From: Planctomycetota bacterium | GTDB taxonomy: Bacteria > Planctomycetota > Planctomycetia > Pirellulales > Pirellulaceae | Length of the DNA stretch: 7,590 bases | Direction of reading: 5' to 3' | NCBI GenBank assembly: GCA_026692885.1 | Contig: JAPLNJ010001067.1 | Location: 1-7,590, forward strand | In this document: positions 1 to 6,387 of the stretch, in pieces | How positions within the stretch are numbered: position 1 is the first letter of the stretch | How the letters are laid out: each line of letters starts with the position of its first letter | Notes under the pieces: generated by a model | Databases searched by the model: none | What the model was told of the DNA's origin: nothing | The model's input: the letters and a program-made list of their open reading frames with translations, nothing else | Program-made: the position numbers and the translations under genes

Positions 1-35
1 GTGCCGAATGGTACGAGGTTAAGCGTCACCACCCA

Positions 36-60
36 TCCCCACTGGGCTTGCCCCAGTGGA
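36..60. repeat. Self-complementary arm, left copy
   Basis: This is the left middle arm of the nested element. It is itself a small palindrome: CCACTGGG at 39-46 pairs with CCCAGTGG at 52-59 across a 5-base loop. It can therefore form its own local hairpin instead of pairing with the copy at 201-225. Confidence 0.7.
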
Positions 61-104
61 CAAGAGGTTTGAAAACCAAGGCCGCGTACTGCAACCACAC
101 CCCG

Positions 105-159
105 TCCCCTTCGCCGCATTCACCGCCGCCTACGGCGGCGGTGAATTCGGCGAAGGGGA
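105..159. repeat. Central GC-rich hairpin of the foldback element
   Basis: A 26-bp stem is interrupted by one mismatch, with the three-base loop TAC at 131-133. The inner stem is CACCGCCGCC paired with GGCGGCGGTG. The outer stem contains CCCCTTCGCCG paired with CGGCGAAGGGG. The outer CCCxTTC block and inner CACCGCCG block recur in the hairpin at 326-389, so the two look like members of one repeat family. No T-run follows the stem, so it is not a standard rho-independent terminator. Confidence 0.7.
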
Positions 160-200
160 ATAGATGTGATGGGGGCCGCTGTTAGTGACCAAACCCTTTT

Positions 201-225
201 TCCACTGGGGCAAGCCCAGTGGGGA
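201..225. repeat. Self-complementary arm, right copy
   Basis: This is an exact reverse complement of 36-60 over 25 bp. Like its partner it contains the CCACTGGG / CCCAGTGG dyad and can form a local 8-bp hairpin. The perfect match between two copies about 140 bases apart suggests recent duplication or selection on pairing. Confidence 0.7.
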
Positions 226-325
226 AAGTGGCGGAATGACAACGACTTATGCTTAACCTCGTACCATTCGGCCCCGTGCCGGTGGATGCAGGTTTGGCGA
301 CTAGACGACACCCATGTCCCGGCGT

Positions 326-389
326 GCCCGTTCCGCCCTCGCCGCCCCACCGCCGCTGGCGGCGGTGGGGCGGCGAGGGCGGAACGGGC
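326..389. repeat. Perfect 31-bp-arm palindrome (hairpin)
   Basis: Arms 326-356 and 359-389 are perfect reverse complements over 31 bp with only TG (357-358) between them, which makes a near-continuous GC-rich palindrome. The core is CACCGCCGC then TG then GCGGCGGTG; the outer part is CCCGTTCCGCCC paired with GGGCGGAACGGG. The general pattern matches the hairpin at 105-159. It lies about 130 bases upstream of the GH31 start. It may be a REP-type element, or a structure in the 5' leader of that gene if transcription begins upstream. No T-tract follows on either side. Confidence 0.75.
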
Positions 390-397
390 GGAGTTCT

Positions 398-472
398 GCG
401 GGATCCCGCGTAGCTTTCAAACTGCGGGAAAGGAGCCTTTGATCCGTATGGCCCTTCCCGCGTTGATACGGA
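398..472. other. Small dyads in the leader of the GH31 gene
   Basis: A perfect 12-bp palindrome GCGGGATCCCGC lies at 398-409. Beyond it, GCGGGAA at 424-430 is complementary to TTCCCGC at 455-461, and TCCGTAT at 443-449 is complementary to ATACGGA at 466-472. The last two pairings interleave, so they are either alternative folds or a pseudoknot-like arrangement. The stems are only 7 bp and could be chance in GC-rich DNA. I found no convincing sigma70 promoter here. Confidence 0.3.
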
Positions 473-517
473 ATAATGCCTGTTCCCACCTATCACCTTA
501 GTCCGCGAGACTCACCC

Positions 518-2902
518 ATGAACAAAGCGTTGACTTGCCTTTCTCTTGCAGTTGCCCTGTTGGCCAGTGAGGTCGGAGCTGAAGACGCAAACAAGGCTCC
601 GGTGTGGCCGGATTCCGCCCCGTTGGCAAAACGGAACGTTGTCCTGACCCTGGATGGCGGTGCTTTCGTCCGTGTCGACGTGCTGGGCGAGCGGCTGTTT
701 CGCATCCGCCACAGCCAGACCAAGCAGTGGACGGAATCAGCACTCAACCGCTACGGCGTTTTCCCCACCGCGTTTCCCGAAGTCGCGTTCGAACAGACGG
801 AAGCCGCGGATGTCTATACGCTCGCCACCAAGCAGGCCAAGCTCACCATCAGCCGCAAAGATGGCGCCACGACCCTGGCGGCGGCCGACGGCAAGGCGCT
901 GACCCAGCACGCGGCCCCGGTCTACCAAACCAACGGCGGCTACGACCTGCGCTTCACACTGACCAAAGACGAACGGCTCTATGGATTGGGTGACGTGAGC
1001 CGCGAGAACATCATGCGTCGGGGCGGCGTCTATGAGTTCTGGATCCTCAATGTGAAAGCCTATATCCCCATCCCCGTGGTGCTGAGCAACCGCGGCTGGG
1101 GCCTGTTGATGAATACCACCTGGCGAAATACCATCGACGTCGGCCAGAGTGATCCGGACCGGATGATCTGCACCGCTCCCCGGAGCGATCTCGATTACTA
1201 CCTGTTTTGCGGTCCGGACTACCGGAGCCTGCTCGACACATACACCTCGTTCAGCGGACGCCCCGCGCTGTTGCCGATCTGGGGTTACGGCCTGACCTAC
1301 GTCTGCAACGAAAACATCGACGCCTTCAATATGATGAACGAGGCGCTCACCTTCCGCCACGAACGCCTGCCGTGCGATGTGATCGGACTGGAGCCGGGGT
1401 GGATGTCGAAGAACTGCGACTTCACGACGGCCAAAGCCTGGCATCCCCAACGGTTCCCGATCCCCTCCTGGGCGCCCCAAGGGCCGCACACTTTCTTCGG
1501 CGCGCTGCAGCGGAAGGGCTTCAAGCTCAGCCTCTGGCTGTGTTGCGACTATGACCTGGGCGTGTTCGAGGAGCAGCAGTTGGCCGGTGGGAAAGCGAGC
1601 CCCGCCTCGGGCGCCAAGACCGCCGCGGCGGGTGCCGCGGTCAATGTGCAAGAAGGCTTTGTCGACGAGCGACTGAGCAATCCCGGTAAGACGAAGACGA
1701 AGCCCGCTGCCGGGCCGACGGCGCCGCAGGCGTTGGAGCCCTGGTTCGAGCATCTGAAGAAGTTCGTCGATCAGGGAGTTTCCGCCTTCAAACTCGACGG
1801 GTCCGCCCAGGTCATCGAGCACCCCACACGCGCCTGGGGCAACGGCATGTCCGACGAGGAAATGCACAACCTCTATCCGGTGATCTACGCCAAACAGATG
1901 GCTCGCGGGTTCGAAGGACACACCAAGCGTCGCGCCATGGTGTACTCCGCCGGCGGGTATGCCGGAGTGCAGCAGTTCGTCGCCACTTGGGCGGGCGATA
2001 CGGGCGGTGGCGCCAAGCCGCTGGCCTCGATGTTGAATCTCGCGTTCTCCGGCCATTCCAACCATTCGTGCGACATGGATGTCACGGACGTGCAAGGCCT
2101 GCACTTCGGGTTCCTGCAAACCTGGGCTCAGCAGAACAACTGGGCCTACTGGTATCAGCCCTGGTATTTGGAAGACGTGCACACAGCCGCGTTCCGCCAG
2201 TACGCACAGCTCCGCTACAAGTTGCTCCCCTATCTTTACTCGACGGCCGCGGAGGCCGCCTTGACCGGTTATCCCGTCATGCGGGCCATGTCCCTGGCCT
2301 ACCCGGAGGACCTGGCCTGGGACGCCAGCCGGTCGCAGTACATGCTGGGCGACTTCCTCTTGGTCTCCGCCTTTGCCAAGCAAGTCCGTCTGCCGCCAGG
2401 CGACTGGCTCGACTTCTGGAGCGGCCAACGAACCACCGGACCGGCGACGCTGCCGGTGGAGATCACGCCGACGCGCGGCGGCGCACTGCTGGTTAAGGAC
2501 GGTGCCATCATCCCGACGTGGCCGGCCTGCGATCACGTCCAGCAGGGTTGGTCGCCGGAAGTGGGATTGCTCGTTTATCCCGCGGCTCACAGTACCTTCA
2601 CGCTGTACGAAGATGACGGCGGCAGCCTCGGCTATCGCAACGGCGAATTCGCGCGCACGCTGCTGACTTGCGACACGGTTGGAAAGAGCGTCAAGCTGAC
2701 CATCGGCGGCCGGGAGGGCAGTTATGGCGGCATGCCTGCGACGCGCGACTTCACCGTGACCGTCCGTCTGCCAGCGCGTCCGCAAACCGTCACGCTCGAT
2801 GGCGCAGCCGTAACGGACTGCGCATGGAACGCAGCGGCCTCTACCGTCACCGTTCCGATTCCCGCCTGTGGCAAGGCCCCGAGGATTCTGACCCTGAACT
2901 GA
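518..2902 (+). CDS. Secreted glycoside hydrolase family 31 alpha-glycosidase
   Basis: This 794-residue enzyme should remove alpha-linked terminal sugars (alpha-xylosidase or alpha-glucosidase type; exact substrate not readable) by a retaining mechanism. Residues 1-21 look like a Sec signal peptide with a likely cut after Val-Gly-Ala, so it acts outside the cytoplasm. An N-terminal mutarotase-like beta domain ends with LYGLGD (about 154-159). The (beta/alpha)8 barrel starts near IWGYGLTY (about 254). The nucleophile is probably Asp427 in FKLDGS and the acid/base Asp494 in WAGDTGG. A DUF5110-like C-terminal part contains YEDDGG (697-702). Residues about 355-404 form an Ala/Gly/Lys/Pro-rich insertion in the barrel. 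The ATG at 518 is preferred over 476 because it puts the signal peptide at the N-terminus. No strong Shine-Dalgarno site is visible. The family call is secure; the specificity is not. Confidence 0.93.
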   Translation: MNKALTCLSLAVALLASEVGAEDANKAPVWPDSAPLAKRNVVLTLDGGAFVRVDVLGERLFRIRHSQTKQWTESALNRYGVFPTAFPEVAFEQTEAADVYTLATKQAKLTISRKDGATTLAAADGKALTQHAAPVYQTNGGYDLRFTLTKDERLYGLGDVSRENIMRRGGVYEFWILNVKAYIPIPVVLSNRGWGLLMNTTWRNTIDVGQSDPDRMICTAPRSDLDYYLFCGPDYRSLLDTYTSFSGRPALLPIWGYGLTYVCNENIDAFNMMNEALTFRHERLPCDVIGLEPGWMSKNCDFTTAKAWHPQRFPIPSWAPQGPHTFFGALQRKGFKLSLWLCCDYDLGVFEEQQLAGGKASPASGAKTAAAGAAVNVQEGFVDERLSNPGKTKTKPAAGPTAPQALEPWFEHLKKFVDQGVSAFKLDGSAQVIEHPTRAWGNGMSDEEMHNLYPVIYAKQMARGFEGHTKRRAMVYSAGGYAGVQQFVATWAGDTGGGAKPLASMLNLAFSGHSNHSCDMDVTDVQGLHFGFLQTWAQQNNWAYWYQPWYLEDVHTAAFRQYAQLRYKLLPYLYSTAAEAALTGYPVMRAMSLAYPEDLAWDASRSQYMLGDFLLVSAFAKQVRLPPGDWLDFWSGQRTTGPATLPVEITPTRGGALLVKDGAIIPTWPACDHVQQGWSPEVGLLVYPAAHSTFTLYEDDGGSLGYRNGEFARTLLTCDTVGKSVKLTIGGREGSYGGMPATRDFTVTVRLPARPQTVTLDGAAVTDCAWNAAASTVTVPIPACGKAPRILTLN

Positions 2903-2960
2903 GGACCATATCGCTGGGATAAGTGTTTCGCAGTGGTCGCTGCGGTGCCGGATCCTCTGA

Positions 2961-5900
2961 ATGGTGATTCCGAACATGCCAATGAAGACCACCTCCGAGC
3001 CGAGTGTGACGGAAGGCAGCTTCGAGTACATCGAAGCCAAGATTCGCCGTGATGCCGAGGGCACGACGTTTGGCGGCGACTTCGAGTGGCTCTGCCAGTG
3101 GTTCTTGCTGAACGCTCCACGGTATCGAGGTCAGTTCGACCAGGTGTGGCTGTGGAAGGATTGGCCGGATCGGTGGGGCACGGATGCGGAAATCGACATC
3201 GTCGCTCGCACGCGGACGGGGGAGTTGTGCGCCATTCAGGCCAAGGCGGATCACCCTGACCGAGCGATCCCGAAGCGAGAAATCGACTCGTTCCTGTCCG
3301 AATCAAACCGGCCGCAGTTTGCCTACAGACTCTTGATGGCCACGACGGACGACATTGGGGCCACGGCTCGTCGGACGCTTCACGGTCAAGAGAAGCCGGT
3401 GGGTCTGGTCCTGCGTGGTCATTTCCTGACGGAAGAAGTTCAGTGGCCGGTTCAGATTGGCGGAACGGCCGCGCGCCTGCCTCGGTGGCAGGCACGACCC
3501 CATCAAGCCGCAGCGATTATGGCCGTGATCAACGGATTTCGAGACCATGACCGAGGGCGAATCATCATGGCCTGCGGTACGGGCAAGACGCTCACCGCAC
3601 TGTGGACTGCCGAGCGGTTGCAGAGTGCTCTCACGCTGGTGCTCGTCCCGTCACTCTCGTTAGTGCAGCAGAATCTTGCCGAGTGGGGCCGCCACGCCGC
3701 CGAGGACTTCGACACGCTCGTCGTCTGTTCTGACGAGTCGGTTTTGCAGAGCACGGCAGACACTGCGATTCAATCGACAGCCGATCTCGGCGTGAAGGTC
3801 ACAACCGATCCGGCGGAGATTCGGCAGTTCCTCGGCCAGCATCGGCAACGCCCGGCCGTCGTGTTTGCCACGTACCAGTCGTCCCACCGCATCGCGGCCG
3901 CTCAGGCCGGCAAGACGAAACCGTTCGATCTGGCGATCTGCGACGAAGCCCACCGTCTGGCCGGACACGCCGAAGGCTTGTTCGCGACCGTGCTGGATGA
4001 ACAGAAGATCAAGGCTCGCAAGCGGCTGTTCATGACTGCCACGCCGCGCTACTTCAAGGAGCACGTCAAGCGGCGCGCGGCGGAACTGGAATTCGAACTC
4101 GTCTCGATGGACGACGAGCACGTCTTCGGCCCCGAGTTCCACGTCCTCACCTTCCACGAAGCGATCAGTGCGGACCCGCCGTTGCTGACCGATTATCAGG
4201 TCGTCGTGATCGGCGTCACCGACCGCGAAGCCAAAGCGTGGGCCGAGCAGGCCCGCTTGGTCCGCACGGCCGAGGGCCTCAATACCGACGCCCGAACGCT
4301 GGCCGCCCAGATCGGCTTGGCCAAGGCGATGAAGAAATACGACCTGCGGAAGATCATCACGTTCCACTCGTCAGTGGCGAAGGCCGCACGGTTTGTCGAT
4401 GCCACACAGCGGGATTCCTTGCCGGGCGTGATCCCCCACCTGACGGCGTCGGCCCGGCCGTCGGGAAAACTCTGGACGAAACACATCTCAGGGCACACGC
4501 CCGCCGGCCAACGAGCCACGTTGCTGAAAGGGCTAGGCAACCTGTCGGAGGACACGCGAGGCATCCTCTCCAACTGCGCCTGCCTGGGCGAAGGGGTCGA
4601 TGTTCCGGTGCTCGATGGCGTGGCGTTCATCGACCCCAAGCGGTCGATGGTCGACATCATTCAGGCGGTCGGCCGAGTCATCCGCAAAGCCGAAGGCAAG
4701 CAGATCGGCACCATCGTGATCCCCGTCTTCATCGACGAGTCCGAAGACGCCGACCACGTCCTCTCACAATCGGCCTTCGAGCCGGTGTGGCAGGTGCTCA
4801 AGGCGTTGCGAGCACATGACCGACGACTGGCGGACGAATTGGACCAACTGCGGCTGTCGTTGGGGCGGCGGCGGAAATCCGGCGGCCGAATCACGCTTCC
4901 TGACAACATCCATCTCGATGTTCCACGACTGCTGTTGCGCGACTTCGAGCAAGCGTTCTACGTCCGGACGGTGGAACAGACGACCGACAGGCCACCGCTG
5001 ACCATCGAGCAAATTCTGGCTTGGGTGGATGAATACAAGGCGGCGACGGGTGACTGGCCCAAAATGACTGCCGGGCCGGTAACAGGATCTGGCGAAACGT
5101 GGTTTGGAATTGATGGCGCACTACGTCGCGGTAGTCGCGGACTTCCTGGCGGTTCGTCGTTGGTCAAATTTCTGACCGAACATCGATCGGGGCGAAACAG
5201 AATGGATCTTCCGCCATTGACCGTCGGCCAGATTCTGTCATGGGCAGACGCTCAAAGGGCTGCGATGGGAGATTGGCCGACTGAGTCATCAGGCCCAGTC
5301 TATGACGTTCCGAACGAGAGTTGGGGAGCAATTAGTTCTGCTTTGCAAGCAGGATCTCGTGGACTCACTGGCGGATCTTCGCTGGCCAAAATACTCGCCA
5401 TGAATCGCGGGAAGCGGAACATGAAGACTCTCCCATCGTTGAGCATTGGTCAAATCGTTGCGTGGGCGAAGGCGCACCATCGGCGCAGCGGAAAGTGGCC
5501 AACTAGAGCTTCCGGAATAGTGAATAACGCACCAAGCGAAACTTGGAGTGCGATCGACAGTGCGCTAAAAATCGCTGCACGCGGCCTCTCGCGGCGCTCG
5601 TCATTAGCAAAACTTCTCGCGAGCCACTACAGCGTTCGAAACAAACAGGATCTTCCGCCTTTGTCCGCCGAACAGATTCTCGCGTTTGCGGACAAGCATC
5701 ATAACGCAACCAGCGCGTGGCCAACTCGAAAGTCTGGTGCCGTGCCCGACGCACATGGCGAAACATGGAGTGCGCTCGACGCGGCACTTAAGCAGGGACA
5801 GCGAGGATTTCCTGGTGGCTCGTCCTTGGCAAAACTCCTCGCCGAGCAACGGGGCGTACGAAACAAGCAGGATCTTCCGCCTCTCACGGTCGACGGAATT

Positions 5901-6323
5901 CTTGCGTGGGCCGACAAGTATCATCGCCGCACTGGAAATTGGCCTAAGGTAAAAACTGGCGATGCTCATGCAGCGTCCGGAGAAAGTTGGAATGCGATTA
6001 GCGATGCGCTGTCGAAAGGCGGACGTGGTCTTCCCGGTGGTTCTTCGCTGGCCACACTACTGGCCGAGCACCGGGGAATACGGAACCAGAAACACCTTCC
6101 GCCACTGACCACCAAACAGATTCTCGCTTGGGCTGACGCGCACTTTCACCGCACTGGCGAATGGCCGACCGTGGGTTCAGGTTGCGTACATGATGCGCCC
6201 ACAGAGAAATGGAGTGCAATTAGCGCGAGTCTGACAGTAGGCGGACGCGGTCTGACGCGGGGGTCGTCTCTGGCTAAGTTGCTTGCTGAGAAGCGAGGTG
6301 TCCGCAATCGGAAGTTTAGGTGA
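2961..6323 (+). CDS. Mrr-like nuclease / SF2 DEAH helicase fusion with six C-terminal repeats
   Basis: This 1120-residue protein probably translocates on DNA using ATP and cleaves it. Residues about 35-150 form a PD-(D/E)XK domain of Mrr type: Glu42, then Asp79 in EIDIV, then Gln93-Ala-Lys95 (QxK variant). The same segment opens Type ISP-like restriction enzymes. The helicase (about 170-600) has Walker A CGTGKT (205-210), DEAH (328-331), motif III TATP (359-362), motif V GEGVDVP (543-549) and motif VI QAVGRVIRK (568-576), all intact. A linker with FEQAFYVRTVEQTT (about 662-675) leads to six repeats (681-1120), where actinobacterial relatives carry helicase-associated (HA) repeats. No methyltransferase is fused or adjacent, so modification-dependent restriction or another DNA-processing role is possible. 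Starts at 2976 and 2982 are also possible; no Shine-Dalgarno site decides. It follows the GH31 gene by 58 bp, but a shared function is unlikely. Confidence 0.88.
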   Translation: MVIPNMPMKTTSEPSVTEGSFEYIEAKIRRDAEGTTFGGDFEWLCQWFLLNAPRYRGQFDQVWLWKDWPDRWGTDAEIDIVARTRTGELCAIQAKADHPDRAIPKREIDSFLSESNRPQFAYRLLMATTDDIGATARRTLHGQEKPVGLVLRGHFLTEEVQWPVQIGGTAARLPRWQARPHQAAAIMAVINGFRDHDRGRIIMACGTGKTLTALWTAERLQSALTLVLVPSLSLVQQNLAEWGRHAAEDFDTLVVCSDESVLQSTADTAIQSTADLGVKVTTDPAEIRQFLGQHRQRPAVVFATYQSSHRIAAAQAGKTKPFDLAICDEAHRLAGHAEGLFATVLDEQKIKARKRLFMTATPRYFKEHVKRRAAELEFELVSMDDEHVFGPEFHVLTFHEAISADPPLLTDYQVVVIGVTDREAKAWAEQARLVRTAEGLNTDARTLAAQIGLAKAMKKYDLRKIITFHSSVAKAARFVDATQRDSLPGVIPHLTASARPSGKLWTKHISGHTPAGQRATLLKGLGNLSEDTRGILSNCACLGEGVDVPVLDGVAFIDPKRSMVDIIQAVGRVIRKAEGKQIGTIVIPVFIDESEDADHVLSQSAFEPVWQVLKALRAHDRRLADELDQLRLSLGRRRKSGGRITLPDNIHLDVPRLLLRDFEQAFYVRTVEQTTDRPPLTIEQILAWVDEYKAATGDWPKMTAGPVTGSGETWFGIDGALRRGSRGLPGGSSLVKFLTEHRSGRNRMDLPPLTVGQILSWADAQRAAMGDWPTESSGPVYDVPNESWGAISSALQAGSRGLTGGSSLAKILAMNRGKRNMKTLPSLSIGQIVAWAKAHHRRSGKWPTRASGIVNNAPSETWSAIDSALKIAARGLSRRSSLAKLLASHYSVRNKQDLPPLSAEQILAFADKHHNATSAWPTRKSGAVPDAHGETWSALDAALKQGQRGFPGGSSLAKLLAEQRGVRNKQDLPPLTVDGILAWADKYHRRTGNWPKVKTGDAHAASGESWNAISDALSKGGRGLPGGSSLATLLAEHRGIRNQKHLPPLTTKQILAWADAHFHRTGEWPTVGSGCVHDAPTEKWSAISASLTVGGRGLTRGSSLAKLLAEKRGVRNRKFR
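5001..6320 (+). repeat. Six tandem 71-74-residue coding repeats
   Basis: The helicase ends in six in-frame repeats: 5001-5219 (73 residues), 5220-5441, 5442-5663, 5664-5885, 5886-6107 (74 each) and 6108-6320 (71). The shared pattern is QILAWAD at the start, then roughly TGxWPT, SGxV, an ExWxAI block, AL, RGLxGGSSLAKLLA, RGVRN and a closing LPPL. Positions after QILAWAD and between WPT and the ExW block vary between copies, while the Trp, Gly and GGSSLAKLL framework is kept. The helical look and place in the protein suggest a DNA-binding array like HA repeats, which is inference. The junction of repeats 3 and 4 (5637-5660) and that of repeats 4 and 5 (5859-5882) match at 23 of 24 bases, a sign of duplication or conversion within the array. 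Confidence 0.9.
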
Positions 6324-6387
6324 GATGTTTCTTCGGGAAGCAGCGTGCTGAATATCTTGTGTATTCTTAATTCGTATTGAGTCAACG

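Larger units (their letters stand above)
1..274. repeat. Nested inverted-repeat (foldback) element
   Basis: Three nested inverted repeats share nearly the same centre (about 130-138). The outer arms 3-24 and 251-272 are perfect complements over 22 bp. The middle arms 36-60 and 201-225 are perfect complements over 25 bp. The inner arms 105-130 and 134-159 pair over 26 bp with one mismatch (117/147) and a 3-base loop. A further 6-bp pair joins 66-71 to 190-195. The whole could fold into one long interrupted hairpin of about 270 nt, as DNA cruciform or RNA. The layout resembles a palindromic miniature mobile element (MITE or REP/BIME-like) or a structured RNA. No transposase lies inside, and the left edge coincides with the window start, so a target duplication cannot be checked. 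The inverted repeats are directly visible; calling it an element is inference. Confidence 0.75.

Noticed and set aside
120..501. Several overlapping open frames on both strands in the upstream region
   Set aside because: They translate the inverted repeats, giving Arg/Pro/Gly-rich low-complexity products, and they overlap each other on both strands.
476..517. Upstream ATG giving 14 extra residues on the GH31 protein
   Set aside because: It would bury the clear signal peptide that begins at the ATG at 518.
2903..2960. Terminator or promoter between the GH31 gene and the helicase gene
   Set aside because: Only a 4-bp stem is visible, with no T-run and no convincing -35/-10 pair, so neither can be supported.
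737..3064. A 775-codon open frame on the minus strand across the GH31 gene
   Set aside because: It is the antisense of a strongly supported GH31 gene; its translation has no recognisable domain and shows biased Arg/Gly/Val composition. Such open antisense frames are common in GC-rich genes.
3660..4909. Open frames on the minus strand and in another plus frame across the helicase gene
   Set aside because: All overlap intact helicase motifs in the true frame and show no domain signal.
6324..6387. Terminator after the helicase gene
   Set aside because: CTTCGGGAAG and CAGCGTGCTG are very short dyads without a following T-run.
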